Positions 54,708 to 63,593 of a DNA stretch of 64,000 nt are shown here, piece after piece. A model generated the notes under the pieces. It saw nothing but the letters and a program-made list of their open reading frames with translations. It had not been told where the DNA came from and searched no databases. Made by a program: the position numbers and the translations under genes. Location of the stretch: assembly GCF_004798665.1 (NCBI RefSeq), contig NZ_CP039292.1, forward strand, positions 1 to 64,000, given 5' to 3'. The stretch comes from Actinomyces procaprae. Its GTDB lineage: Bacteria > Actinomycetota > Actinomycetes > Actinomycetales > Actinomycetaceae. Within the stretch, counting starts at the first letter, position 1, and the number at the start of each line of letters is the position of its first letter.

Positions 54708-54942
54708 CATCAGGGGCCTGGGTGGCTCGGTGGGGTTGTTCGCGGATGCGGGCTTGGCGCCTACAACGCGGCCCGCCCCCGTGGACGCTGCCTGGGAGGG
54801 CATCCTCGGCGCCCAGTCCGCATTCTGGAGGTGTATCCCGCCGTCGTCGACGACCGCCGCGCCGACGGCGAGAACGTCCTTGCGCTCCCGAGAACAGCCC
54901 CGTCTACCCGACAACACCCCACACCGCGGCCCCGACCGAGAT

Positions 54943-54968
54943 CACCACACCCTCAAACCGGAAGAGCC
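54943..54968. repeat. Solo ISL3-type right end
   Basis: caccacaccctcaaaccgg followed by aagagcc. Confidence 0.7.
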
Positions 54969-55074
54969 GGTTTGCTGTTCGTGGGTGTTGAGGGTGCGTG
55001 GTACTTCGTGGCGGCTGCGCAGCATTGGCGGGGCGGAGGCGGTGCAGTTCAGTGCGCGGGCCGTCGGCCGACCT

Positions 55075-55098
55075 GCACACCCGCAAACGCGAAGAGCC
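55075..55098. repeat. Solo ISL3-type right end
   Basis: gcacacccgcaaacgcg followed by aagagcc. Confidence 0.7.
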
Positions 55099-55217
55099 GG
55101 ATTGCGCCCCGAAGCGCCGACAGAGTCGGCCGCCGCCATTGCTGCTGGTTGACTACTGGAGAAGTGGAGGAGCGCTGCACACGGGGCGTGGTATGCATAT
55201 CCATTTCATTCTTGGTC

Positions 55218-56186
55218 TCAGCCCTCGGCCCGGCCTCGGCGCCAGTAGCCCATGAAGGCGACCGCCCGCCGGTCCACTCCCCGCTCGGCCACCAGGTGAC
55301 GGCGCAGGGCGCATACCGCACCCGCCTCACCGGCCAGCCACGCGTATACGTCGGCTCGCTTGAGTGCCGCCCCGCCGCGCGCTGTGCGCGGCACCTCCCA
55401 CAGCAAGTCCCGGTCGACGTCCACCTCCTCGACCCGTTGCGGCATGCCCTCCGGCAGCAGCTCGGCCGCCGCCCGCCTCACACCCGCCACGAGCCGTTCG
55501 CCGTGCGGGCGCTCCTCGCGCGCTAGCGCCCGGAGCTCAATGCCCGGGTGCTCGGGCAGGTAGGCGGCATCGGCCGCCGCGGGCAACTCGACGACCGCGA
55601 TGCCCCGTGCGGACGCGGGCAGCTGCTCCAGAATCCTGGCGATCGCCGGTGCCGCGGTCTCGTCCCCGCCGATCAGGAACCTCCCGGTGACGGCCGGAGG
55701 TACGAAGTCCACCCCGCCGGGAACCGTTCCGGCCGGCTGTGCACTCAACCAGCTGCGCGAGGGTCCCAGCAGCATCGCCGACGCACCCGGGCGGGCGCTC
55801 TCCAGCCAGCGCGCGGCCGGGCCCGTCGGCGCGTGCACCACCATGTCCACGTCGACCTCCGCCCCGGTGGATGTACCGGCGATGCTTGCATCCCGGTCCC
55901 TCACGGGCCGCACGGCGCGCGTGGTGTAGGTGCGCAGCACCGGGCGCCGAGCCGCAGGCAGGGCGCGCCACTGCTCGTACCAGTCCGCCCCTGTGGGCAG
56001 GTGCGCATAGCCTCCGTCCGCGGCCGGCAGCACCAGCTTGATCCGCTGGTCCCAGCCCGGATCGGCGAAGTCCTCCAACCCCTCCCCGATGAAGGTCACC
56101 CGCCGCAGATGCGGCGTGACATCCGCGATCCGAGCAACCCGCACCGGGAAGAACCTGAACGGGGCCGGACTCGCCGCAGTGCTCAC
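55218..56186 (-). CDS. Siderophore-interacting protein (flavin ferric reductase)
   Basis: A 322-residue cytoplasmic SIP-family flavoenzyme that releases iron from ferric siderophores by reduction. FAD-binding is shown by RTYTTRAV (RxYTxR motif) near 86 and the isoalloxazine-side segment VHAPTGPAARWLESARPGASAMLLGPS; the C-terminal NAD(P)H-like half has LIGGDETAAPAIARILEQLP and ends FMGYWRRGRAEG, as in ViuB/YqjH relatives. Last gene of the operon; overlaps the ATPase gene by 4 bp. Confidence 0.92.
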   Translation of the reverse strand: MSTAASPAPFRFFPVRVARIADVTPHLRRVTFIGEGLEDFADPGWDQRIKLVLPAADGGYAHLPTGADWYEQWRALPAARRPVLRTYTTRAVRPVRDRDASIAGTSTGAEVDVDMVVHAPTGPAARWLESARPGASAMLLGPSRSWLSAQPAGTVPGGVDFVPPAVTGRFLIGGDETAAPAIARILEQLPASARGIAVVELPAAADAAYLPEHPGIELRALAREERPHGERLVAGVRRAAAELLPEGMPQRVEEVDVDRDLLWEVPRTARGGAALKRADVYAWLAGEAGAVCALRRHLVAERGVDRRAVAFMGYWRRGRAEG

Positions 56187-57112
56187 GCTCTCGCCCCCGC
56201 CGGGTCCACCACATGGTGGCGGCCCTTGGGCAGCACCAGCGGCGTCGCCGAGACCGGATCGGTGATCACCTCGGCTTCGAGGCCGAACACCTCCCGCATC
56301 AGCGTCGGACTGACCACCTGCCCGGGCGCACCCGCCGCAACCAGCCGACCCTCCCGCATGGCGATCACGTGATCGGCGTAGCGGGCCGCCAGGTTGATGT
56401 CGTGCAGCACCATGACGATGGTGGTGCCGCGCTCACGGTTCAAGTCGGTGAGCAGATCCAGAACCTCCACCTGGTGGGCCAGGTCCAGGAAGGTCGTGGG
56501 CTCGTCCAGCAGCAGCACGTCGGTGCGCTGCGCCAGCGCCATCGCGATCCACACCCGCTGCCGCTGCCCGCCCGACAGCTCATCCACGCTCCGGTCGGCC
56601 AACTGCGCCGTGCGCGTGGCCAGCAGCGCCTCCTCCACGATGCGCCGGTCCGCGGCGGAGGTGGAGTGGAACAGGCCCTGGTGCGGGTGTCGGGCGCGGC
56701 CCACCAGGTCGGCGACGACGATCCCCTCGGGCGCAATGGGCTGCTGCGGCAGTAGCCCGAGCCGGGTGGCCAGGCGCTTTGTCGGAATGGTGGTTACGTC
56801 CCGGCCGTCCAGCAGCACCGACCCGGACGTCGGCGCCAGTATCCGCGCCATGGTCTTCAGCAGCGTCGACTTGCCGCAGGCGTTCGCGCCCACGATCACG
56901 GTGATGGCGCCCACGGGAACGGTGATATCGACGTCGTCGACGACGGTGCGGCGCCCGTAGCCGGACCGCAGCCCGCGGGTGGTGAGGTTGCGGGGGACCG
57001 CGCGCCCGGAATCATGCGCGTCAGCGCGCGACTGGGCGGACTCGATCGACGTGACCGGAGCCGCGGACAACTCGCCGGCGGCTGCGTCGGCCCGAGTTTT
57101 GGTGGGACTCAT
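56183..57112 (-). CDS. Iron-siderophore ABC transporter ATP-binding protein
   Basis: A 309-residue FepC/FhuC-type ATPase with Walker A GANACGKST, Q-loop LLPQQP, signature LSGGQRQRVWIA, Walker B VLLLDEPT and the H-loop VLHDINLA. It has an unusual 50-residue N-terminal extension before the ABC domain. Start ATG 57112, overlapping the permease gene by 4 bp; the longer upstream frame is a shadow of the permease. Confidence 0.95.
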   Translation of the reverse strand: MSPTKTRADAAAGELSAAPVTSIESAQSRADAHDSGRAVPRNLTTRGLRSGYGRRTVVDDVDITVPVGAITVIVGANACGKSTLLKTMARILAPTSGSVLLDGRDVTTIPTKRLATRLGLLPQQPIAPEGIVVADLVGRARHPHQGLFHSTSAADRRIVEEALLATRTAQLADRSVDELSGGQRQRVWIAMALAQRTDVLLLDEPTTFLDLAHQVEVLDLLTDLNRERGTTIVMVLHDINLAARYADHVIAMREGRLVAAGAPGQVVSPTLMREVFGLEAEVITDPVSATPLVLPKGRHHVVDPAGARA

Positions 57113-58215
57113 GCGGATGCTCCCTCCCGGTTCAGACGGACCAGCTGAAGCAGCAAATACGGCGCCCCAACGATCCCGGTTACCACCCCGACCGGCAGCG
57201 CCGTCGGGAACAGATACTGGCCGGCCAGGTCCGCGCCCAGCACGATCGCGGCGCCCATCAGCGCCGACGGCGCCAGCAGGGACCGGTCGCTGCGCCCCAC
57301 CAGGCGGGCGGTGATGGGCCCCGCCAGGAAGGAGACGAAGGCGATCGGGCCGGTCGCCGCCGTCGCGAAGGCCGCCAGCGCCACCATCGACACCAGGAGC
57401 AGCAGCCGGATGCGGTCCACGGCCACGCCCAGCCCGGTGGCAGTCTCCTCGCCCAGTGACAGGGTGCTCAAGTCCCTGCCCAGAACCAGCAGCGTCCCGC
57501 CCAGGACGACGACCGCGCCGCCCAGCAACGGCACCTGCGCCCAACTCGCATCCCCCAGCGATCCCGACAACCAGCGCATGGCGTCCGCGACGTTGTAGAT
57601 AGAGGCCCTCAGCTGTATGTAGGAGATCAGCGAGGAGAACATGGCGGAGACGCCGATGCCGATCAGGATCAGGCGCCCGCCCTGCATGCGGCCCGTCCCT
57701 GACAGCAGGTAGATGACCAGGGCCGTCCCCAGGCCGCACACCAGTGCCAGCAGATTAACGCGCATCCCGGACCAGCCCAGCACCAGGATCGCGAACACCG
57801 CGGCCGTCGACGCACCGGACGTGATGCCGATGATGTCCGGGCTGGCCAGCTGGTTGCGCAGCATCGTCTGCGACGTGCGGCCGGCCATGCCGAACGCCCC
57901 GCCCGCCAGCAGACCCAGCAGGGCACGCGGGAGCCGCAGCTGCCCGACGGCGAAGGACGCCCCAGGCACGTCGCGCCCCGCGATCACGGCGATCACCTCG
58001 CCGGGGGAGTACCAGGTGGAACCGGACAGAACCATCACCCACCACAGGCAGGCCACCAGGGCCGCCAGCGCCGCCGTGACCGCCAGGTACCGGTGACGAC
58101 GACGTCGTCGCCCCGGCTCGGTGAACCCCGGGTCCGGAATCGGCGCAGCCCGACCCGCATGCGCGGGGGCGACGGCGGCGGACGGGGCGGCCTGCGCCTG
58201 GACGGGCCCGCTCAC
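57109..58215 (-). CDS. FecCD family siderophore permease (second)
   Basis: A 368-residue permease with about ten membrane helices and FecCD motifs, including GQLRLPRALLGLLAGGAFGMAGRTSQTMLRNQLASPDIIGITSGAS and FVSFLAGPITARLVGRSDRSLLAPSALMGA. It forms a heterodimer with the next gene's product. 4-bp overlaps on both sides. Confidence 0.95.
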   Translation of the reverse strand: MSGPVQAQAAPSAAVAPAHAGRAAPIPDPGFTEPGRRRRRHRYLAVTAALAALVACLWWVMVLSGSTWYSPGEVIAVIAGRDVPGASFAVGQLRLPRALLGLLAGGAFGMAGRTSQTMLRNQLASPDIIGITSGASTAAVFAILVLGWSGMRVNLLALVCGLGTALVIYLLSGTGRMQGGRLILIGIGVSAMFSSLISYIQLRASIYNVADAMRWLSGSLGDASWAQVPLLGGAVVVLGGTLLVLGRDLSTLSLGEETATGLGVAVDRIRLLLLVSMVALAAFATAATGPIAFVSFLAGPITARLVGRSDRSLLAPSALMGAAIVLGADLAGQYLFPTALPVGVVTGIVGAPYLLLQLVRLNREGASA

Positions 58216-59246
58216 AACTCACGCACCTTCGCGCCGCGGGCGATCGCAATCAGCACAGGCGCACCCACGAAGGCGGTCACCACGCCCACGCTCACCTCGC
58301 CGGGACGGGCGATCACCCGCCCCAGCACATCCGCGAAGGTCAGCAGCGCCGCCCCGCCCAGCGCCGACAGCGGCAGCAGCCACCGGTTGTCCGGACCCAC
58401 CAGCATGCGCACGGCATGCGGCACCATCAGCCCGACGAAGCCGATCGGGCCGGCCAGCGCCGTCGTCGTCGCACAGGCGATCACGCCGGCGGCCGAGGCC
58501 AGCAGGCGGGTTCGTCCCACCCGGACCCCCAGCCCCACGGCCATCTCCTCGCCCAGCGCCAGGGAGTTCAGCGGGCGGGCGACCGAGGCCGCCAACAGTG
58601 CGGCGGCCAGCAGGAACGGCGCGACCGTCGCCAGTGCGGCCCAAGTGCCCCGACCCAGCGAACCGACCTGCCAGAAGCGGAAGTCGGTCAGCCCCTCGGC
58701 GCGCGGCAGCATGATCGCACTGATCAGGGAGGACATCGCGGCGCTCGTGGCCACGCCCGCCAGCGCCAGCTTCACCGGGGTGGCGCCGCCGGGACCGAGG
58801 GACCCGATCGCGTACACCGCGACGGCGGTGAGGGTCGCGCCGACCAGCGCCACCCACAGGTACTCCCACAGGGTGGATATGTGCACGAAGGCGATGGCGG
58901 CGACGATCGCCAGCGACGCCCCGGTGTTAATGCCGAGAATCCCCGGGTCCGCAATGGGGTTACGAGTGACCGCCTGCATGAGCGCTCCCGAGATCCCGAG
59001 CGCCGATCCCGCGATCAGGGCGGTGGCGGTGCGCGGCACCCGCTCGGCAACCGCCAGCGCGCCGAGCGAACCGCCGTCGCCGGCCAGTCCGCCCAGGATC
59101 TCTCCGATGCCGACCACGCGCGCGCCGAAGGCGATCGAGCAGACCACGGCGAGTGCCAACAGGATGAGGACGACGCCGAGCGCCGCCAGCTGCCGGCCGG
59201 TGCGGCTGGCGCGTGCGGGGCCGTGCGGTGCGAGTGCGGTGGTCAC
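58212..59246 (-). CDS. FecCD family siderophore permease (first)
   Basis: A 344-residue FecCD permease: AERVPRTATALIAGSALGISGALMQAVTRNPIADPGILGINTGASLAIV and GFVGLMVPHAVRMLVGPDNRWLLPLSALGGA are the conserved EAA-like and core segments. It is encoded 9 bp after the binding-protein gene. Confidence 0.95.
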   Translation of the reverse strand: MTTALAPHGPARASRTGRQLAALGVVLILLALAVVCSIAFGARVVGIGEILGGLAGDGGSLGALAVAERVPRTATALIAGSALGISGALMQAVTRNPIADPGILGINTGASLAIVAAIAFVHISTLWEYLWVALVGATLTAVAVYAIGSLGPGGATPVKLALAGVATSAAMSSLISAIMLPRAEGLTDFRFWQVGSLGRGTWAALATVAPFLLAAALLAASVARPLNSLALGEEMAVGLGVRVGRTRLLASAAGVIACATTTALAGPIGFVGLMVPHAVRMLVGPDNRWLLPLSALGGAALLTFADVLGRVIARPGEVSVGVVTAFVGAPVLIAIARGAKVREL

Positions 59247-59255
59247 TTGTGCGGC

Positions 59256-60305
59256 TCAGGCGGAGGCTGCGTCCGCCTTGTCGGCGGCCGCGGCAATCAG
59301 GGCCACGTAGTCATCAATGCCCCAGGGGATGGACAGCGGGCCGGGGTTGGTGGAGGCGGACAGCGGCGTCCCGTTGCCGACGAAGGCCACCGCGCCGTGC
59401 TTGATCGCCGGGATCGTGCCCACCAGCGGGTCCGCCTGCAGCGCCGCCAGGTCGGACTCCTCCCCGTACATGATCATCACGTCGACGTCGGCCACCTGGT
59501 CGGCGTTCTCGCTGGAGACGTCGCTGAAGAAGACTCCCGGGTCGTCATCGGAGACCTTCTGCACGGATGCGGGGATGGTCATGCCCAGGTCGGTCATGAA
59601 GGCGGTGCGCGGGTCGGCGGTCGTGTAGAACCCGATCGTGGAGGTGTCGGACTGGCTCATGTAGAAGAATGCCGCGGATTTCCCGGCGATCTGCGGGGAG
59701 GCGGCGACGGCGTCGGCGATCTGCTGCTCCAGGTCGGAGATGAGGGACTCGCCCTGGGACGCCAGGCCCATCGCCTGGGAGTCCAGGCGGATCATGTCCC
59801 GCCACTTGGTGCCCCAGGGAACCTCCGGGTAGGCGATCGTCGGCGCAATCTTGCTGAGGGTGTCGTACTCCTCCTGGCTGAGTCCCGAGTAGGCGGCCAG
59901 GATCACGTCGGGGGAGGTGGCGGCGATGGCCTCGTAGTCGTAGCCGTCGGTGTCATCGAACAGGACAGGCCGGGTGGCGCCGGCGGCCGCCAGCTCGTCG
60001 ACCTTCTGCTTGGTCCACTCCAGCATGCCGGAGTCGTCCGCGACGCCCCATGTCTGGCGGGACAGGCCGGCGGGCATGACGTCCAGGGCCAGGGCGACGT
60101 CGTGATTGCCCCAGGCGATCGCAGTGAAGCGTGAGGCGCCCGCGGGGATGGCGGTGCTGCCGAAGACGTGCTCGACGGTGATCTCCTCGGCGCTCGCGGT
60201 GGAGGCGGAGGTGCCGCTGGATGAGTCAGAGCCGCAGGCGGCCAGGATCGCGGCGGCGGGGACGGCCAGGCCGCCCAGCAGGAAGGACTTACGGGAGACG
60301 GTCAC
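59256..60305 (-). CDS. Iron-siderophore substrate-binding lipoprotein
   Basis: A 349-residue class III periplasmic-binding-type protein. A twin-Arg-less lipoprotein signal (SRKSFLLGGLAVPAAAILAACGSD) gives a lipobox LAAC with the acylated Cys at about 24. The mature part has the TroA/FepB-like fold: VMPAGLSRQTWG, SPDVILAAYSGLSQEEYDTLSKIAPT and VPWGTKWRDM. First gene of the operon; a DtxR/IdeR-type box lies 48 bp upstream. Confidence 0.94.
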   Translation of the reverse strand: MTVSRKSFLLGGLAVPAAAILAACGSDSSSGTSASTASAEEITVEHVFGSTAIPAGASRFTAIAWGNHDVALALDVMPAGLSRQTWGVADDSGMLEWTKQKVDELAAAGATRPVLFDDTDGYDYEAIAATSPDVILAAYSGLSQEEYDTLSKIAPTIAYPEVPWGTKWRDMIRLDSQAMGLASQGESLISDLEQQIADAVAASPQIAGKSAAFFYMSQSDTSTIGFYTTADPRTAFMTDLGMTIPASVQKVSDDDPGVFFSDVSSENADQVADVDVMIMYGEESDLAALQADPLVGTIPAIKHGAVAFVGNGTPLSASTNPGPLSIPWGIDDYVALIAAAADKADAASA

Positions 60306-60352
60306 GGCGTGTTGCTCTCGGTCGCAGTAGTGTGGACGGCTACGAGAGTAGC

Positions 60353-60371
60353 GGAGGTGAGGCTGCCCTCA
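60353..60371. promoter_or_regulatory. DtxR/IdeR-type iron box
   Basis: GGAGGTGAGGCTGCCCTCA matches the TTAGGTTAGGCTAACCTAA consensus at 13 of 19 positions, including the central AGGCT and CCT. It lies 48 bp before the start of the siderophore operon, so iron-dependent repression is likely. Confidence 0.65.
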
Positions 60372-60424
60372 TAGGGGAGTGCGCGTGTAATGCCCCACTG
60401 CCGGATGCCCGGCCGGTCGTGCCG

Positions 60425-60447
60425 AGGTCGGTAGTTGTTACGTGCCG
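60425..60447. repeat. Single 23-bp family V unit
   Basis: AGGTCGGTAGTTGTTACGT followed by GCCG; same variant as the second unit at 63521. Confidence 0.75.
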
Positions 60448-60573
60448 ATGGGGGCGCGTCGTCGGGGCGGGCCCGGCATGGTTCTGCAGCCCGGGCTGTA
60501 GCTGTACGCCTCGTTTACTCTCCCAGGACTACCCCACACCCGACTCCCAGAGCCCCCCGCTCAACACCGACAA

Positions 60574-60600
60574 CCACTACACCCTCAAACACGAAGCGCC
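60574..60600. repeat. Solo ISL3-type right end
   Basis: ccactacaccctcaaacac followed by gaagcgcc. Confidence 0.6.
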
Positions 60601-60670
60601 ACGAATCGCTTAGGTTGGTTAGGAGGCTACGCGACAGCCAACACCCCACCCGAGACGCGAAGGAGCGAGT

Positions 60671-61369
60671 ATGAGCCAGCAAGAGCACAGAGGCCCCGGT
60701 ACGGATGCGGAGGTTGACCCCCGTGAGGCGGAGGTGCGTCGTCGCATGGCCGCCCAGGAGCTGTACCTGGACGAGGGGCCCGGCCTGGAGGCATTGACCG
60801 AGCAGCGCATCCGCGGCAAGGAGCTCGCCGCCGCCTACAACGCCACCTCGCCGCGTGACGCCGCCGGGCGGCGACGACTCCTGGAGGAGATCTTCGGCGA
60901 GCTCGGCGACGCCGTGTGGATCGAGCCGCCGCTGCACGTCGCCTACGGCATCCACACGCGCGTCGGCTCCCCCGTGTACGCCAATGCGGGACTTCAGCTC
61001 ATCGACGACTCCCCGGTGGTCATCGGCAACCGGGTCATGTTCGGGCCGCGCGTCATGATCACCACCGCCGGGCACCCGGTGCACCCGGAGATGCGCGACC
61101 GCGGTCAGCAGTTCTCCGCTCCGGTGGTGATTGAGGATGATGTGTGGATCGGCGGGAACGTGACGATTCTGCCGGGCGTGACCATTGGACGCGGCTCGGT
61201 GATTGCCGCGGGCGCCGTCGTGAACGCCAATGTGCCGCCCATGGTGGTGGCGGGCGGGGTGCCGGCACGGGTGTTGCGCGAGATCACCGACGCCGACCGC
61301 GACTGGTCCTACCGGGCCCCGCGCACGCTACCCGTGCCCGGCAGACAGGCCGACGAGGAAAGTGCCTGA
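60671..61369 (+). CDS. maa: Maltose/galactoside O-acetyltransferase family protein
   Basis: A 232-residue left-handed beta-helix acetyltransferase. The N-terminal Mac domain (about 22-75: VRRRMAAQELYLDEGPGLEALTEQRIRGKELAAAYNATSP) is followed by hexapeptide repeats (GDAVWIEPPLHVAYGIHTRVGSPVYANAGLQLID), the catalytic His in TTAGHPVHP, and WIGGNVTILPGVTIGRGSVIAAGAVVN...GVPARVLREI. It transfers acetyl from acetyl-CoA to a sugar; the natural substrate is not known. GAAGGAGC-like ribosome site precedes ATG 60671. Confidence 0.92.
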   Translation: MSQQEHRGPGTDAEVDPREAEVRRRMAAQELYLDEGPGLEALTEQRIRGKELAAAYNATSPRDAAGRRRLLEEIFGELGDAVWIEPPLHVAYGIHTRVGSPVYANAGLQLIDDSPVVIGNRVMFGPRVMITTAGHPVHPEMRDRGQQFSAPVVIEDDVWIGGNVTILPGVTIGRGSVIAAGAVVNANVPPMVVAGGVPARVLREITDADRDWSYRAPRTLPVPGRQADEESA

Positions 61370-61532
61370 GCGGGGAACAGTTAGGTCAGAGACGAGCTCC
61401 TACGCGTGAGGGCGGATCGACCCCGACACCGAGGAGGCCCTGGCCGGGTCGGACGAGCTCCTACGCGTGAGAGCGGATCGCCTGCCCATACCGACCCGCT
61501 GCAAGCAGACGGGCCGGCATGGGCAGGCCGCT

Positions 61533-61949
61533 AGGGCGTGTTGCGTAAGTGGGTGGGGCGGTCGACGTCGTGTGCGGAACAGGGTGAGGCCTTCGGGGTG
61601 TCACGGGTGGTGTGAAGACTGACCGTGACACCGCCAAGGGCCGCGACCGTGGAGTGGAGACGCCTGTGCCTGTCATGACCTGAGCGAAGCCCGGTGGGAG
61701 CTGCTTGCGCCCCTGCTGCCCTCGTCGCCTGCTGATGGCGGGCCCCGGGTGTATCCGCTGCGGGACATGATCAACGCCTTACGGTGGCTACCCGGGTCGG
61801 GGCGCCCTGGCGTGACATACCCTCCCGCTACGGGCCCTGGCCACCAGGTACGGCAAGTTCAGGTACGGCAAGTTCGTCGTCCGCTATCAGGCCACCACCC
61901 ACACCGCCAGCACCAACCACTGGCTCAAGCGACTTACATAACACGACCT
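61533..61949 (+). mobile_element. Internally deleted IS5-family element
   Basis: The ends AGGGCGTGTTGCGTAAG (61533-61549) and its inverted partner CTTACATAACACGACCT (61933-61949) match at 14 of 17 positions. Between them lie an N-terminal piece (DLSEARWELLAPLLP, YPLRDMINALRWL, then out of frame PWRDIPSRYGPW) and the C-terminal piece FVVRYQATTHTASTNHWLKRL, with the catalytic middle deleted. These are the usual N- and C-terminal motifs of IS5-type transposases. Confidence 0.75.
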
Positions 61950-62020
61950 GGGTCCGGTTGTGTGAGTGCTTGGGTGGGTGCGCGGCCGGGTGTCTGTGTG
62001 CGTGGCCGTTGAGCCTGCCC

Positions 62021-62134
62021 GTTGGACCCCTGTGCCCCCGTTGGACCCCTGTGCCCCCGTTGGACCGCCGTAGCCACGGGTTACAGCGGTCCAACGGGGC
62101 CGTAAGCGGTCCAACGGGGCGTGAGCGGTCCAAC
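62021..62134. repeat. Head-to-head TGGACC array, family I, copy 3
   Basis: Three forward units (CGTTGGACCCCTGTGCCCC) and three reverse units (CGGGGCCGTAAGCGGTCCAA type) around CCGTAGCCACGGGTTACAG. Same orientation and flanks as copy 2. Confidence 0.85.
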
Positions 62135-62210
62135 CAGGGCGGCGCAAGACCCACCCGCCCCCTCGACGGGCGCACACAGCCGACTCAACCTGGAGCCACG
62201 TAGCCACCAG

Positions 62211-62298
62211 ACACGACGAACTCGCCACCCGCTACCAGGACACTACCCACATCGCCGGCACCGCCCCACCAGCACGAACGACTCACACAACGCGACCT
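62211..62298 (+). pseudogene. C-terminal IS5-type transposase fragment
   Basis: ELATRYQDTTHIAGT resembles the end of IS5-family transposases and is followed by the element end CTCACACAACGCGACCT (62282-62298), a variant of the end at 61933. Confidence 0.55.
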
Positions 62299-62332
62299 AG
62301 ATCGGTCCGGGACCGAGGTCACCGGTTCGGTG

Positions 62333-63277
62333 TCAGTCCTGGCGGGCGAGGTCGGCGGCGCCGATCAGCCCGGCCTCCTGGCCCGAGGAGGAGATGACGA
62401 TCGGGATCTCGGGACGGTGGGCGCGCGCCGTCAGGTGTTCATCGAAGCTGGCGCGCACCGGGTTCAGCAGGATGTCGCCCGCCTCGGTGAGACCACCGGC
62501 GAGCACGATGACCTCGGGGTCAAGGACGGCACACAGGTCGGCCAGCCCCAGGCCAAGGGCGCTGCCCAGGCGCTCGTAGCACTCCAGGGCGGCCGGGTCG
62601 CCCTCGCGGGCGGCGGCGGTGACGGCCTTGCCGGAGATCCTGTTCTGGTCCCCGCCGGACAGCTCGATGATGCGCGCGGCGTAGTCGGGCTGGAACTTGG
62701 CCAGCTCCCAGCCGTTGACACCCAGTGCTGTGCCGGAGCCGTAGCGCTCCAGGCAGCCGCGCTGACCGCAGCCGCAGGGGCGTCCGTCCGGGACCACGTT
62801 GATGTGGCCGATCTCTGCGGCGAAGCCGGCGGCGCCGCGAACAAGGTGTCCGTCGATGATGACGGCGCCCCCGACGCCGGTCCCCAGCGTGACCACCAAG
62901 ACGTTCTTGGCGCCCTTGCCGCCGCCGAAGCGGGCCTCCGCCCAGCCGGCCGCGTTCGCGTCGTTCTCCACCACGACCTTCTTGCCGGTGCGGGCGGAGA
63001 TCTCATCGGCGATGCGGGCGCCGGTCCAGTCCAGGTTCGTGCCATAGACCATGGTGTTGCGGTCGGAGGAGGTGAATCCGGCCGCGCCCACGCCGATGGT
63101 CTCGGCGTCGTACTGTGCGGCGAGCTCGTTGGCGACGTCCGCAATGGTGGCGAAGATGGCTTCGCGGCTGGTGGCGGGGGAGTCGCGTCGTGCGGTGGCG
63201 AGTACGGTGCCGTCCTCGTCAACGACGCCCGCAGCGATCTTGGTTCCACCCACATCGACGCCGATGCTCAATGCCAT
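62333..63277 (-). CDS. glkA: ROK family glucokinase
   Basis: ATP- or polyphosphate-dependent glucokinase of the ROK family. The 314-residue protein starts at ATG 63277 (MALSIGVDVGGTKIA) with CAGGAG upstream. Motifs: the ATP-binding IGVDVGGTK, VENDANAAGWAEARFG with the catalytic Asp, LGTGVGGAVIIDG, EIGHINV with the sugar- and zinc-binding His, and the zinc cluster CGCGQRGCLE. Actinobacterial ROK glucokinases phosphorylate glucose for glycolysis and some act in carbon repression. Confidence 0.93.
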   Translation of the reverse strand: MALSIGVDVGGTKIAAGVVDEDGTVLATARRDSPATSREAIFATIADVANELAAQYDAETIGVGAAGFTSSDRNTMVYGTNLDWTGARIADEISARTGKKVVVENDANAAGWAEARFGGGKGAKNVLVVTLGTGVGGAVIIDGHLVRGAAGFAAEIGHINVVPDGRPCGCGQRGCLERYGSGTALGVNGWELAKFQPDYAARIIELSGGDQNRISGKAVTAAAREGDPAALECYERLGSALGLGLADLCAVLDPEVIVLAGGLTEAGDILLNPVRASFDEHLTARAHRPEIPIVISSSGQEAGLIGAADLARQD

Positions 63278-63593
63278 AGCTGTTCTCCTGGTTCGCTCAA
63301 ATTCCGATATGTCTTGAAACTGATCCGCGCCAGGGGCGTCGGCGCCCCTGGACCTCACCGGCTCGCCGGTTCGCGGAGATCCATGGATCCTATTGTGGCA
63401 GCCGCCGCGAGGCTCGCCAACCGTCGCACCCCAACATCGGCCCACCCCGGGCGCAACCCACACCCCCCACCGACACCCCCCACCCCCACCACCCGCGAGG
63501 TCGGTAGATCTTACGTGCCGAGGTCGGTAGTTGTTACGTGCCGAGGTCGGTTGAAATGGCGGATCGGCGGGGCGCCGGGCAGGCGTGGGGGTC
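63278..63593. other. glkA upstream region
   Basis: This 316-bp non-coding gap contains the glkA promoter region (not resolved) and the family V repeats at 63498-63552. Confidence 0.6.
63498..63552. repeat. 23-bp tandem repeat, 2.4 copies (family V)
   Basis: The units AGGTCGGTAGATCTTACGT + GCCG and AGGTCGGTAGTTGTTACGT + GCCG are followed by a partial AGGTCGGTTG. Related to 19128-19219. Confidence 0.85.

Larger units (their letters stand above)
54708..55217. other. Intergenic region with two solo ISL3 ends
   Basis: No gene is seen in about 510 bp. ISL3-type right ends occur at 54943-54968 and 55075-55098; the rest shows no recognised feature. Confidence 0.7.
60306..60670. other. Intergenic region upstream of the siderophore operon and acetyltransferase gene
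   Basis: The 365-bp divergent gap holds the iron box, one 23-bp family V unit (60425-60447) and a solo ISL3 right end (60574-60600). A half-site TTAGGTTGG lies at 60610-60618. Confidence 0.6.
61370..62332. other. Intergenic region with IS5-family remnants
   Basis: No intact gene in 963 bp. It holds a 28-bp direct repeat (GAGCTCCTACGCGTGAG type, near 61392 and 61453), an internally deleted IS5-like element (61533-61949), TGGACC array copy 3 (62021-62134) and a second IS5-like C-terminal fragment with its own end (62211-62298). Confidence 0.75.
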
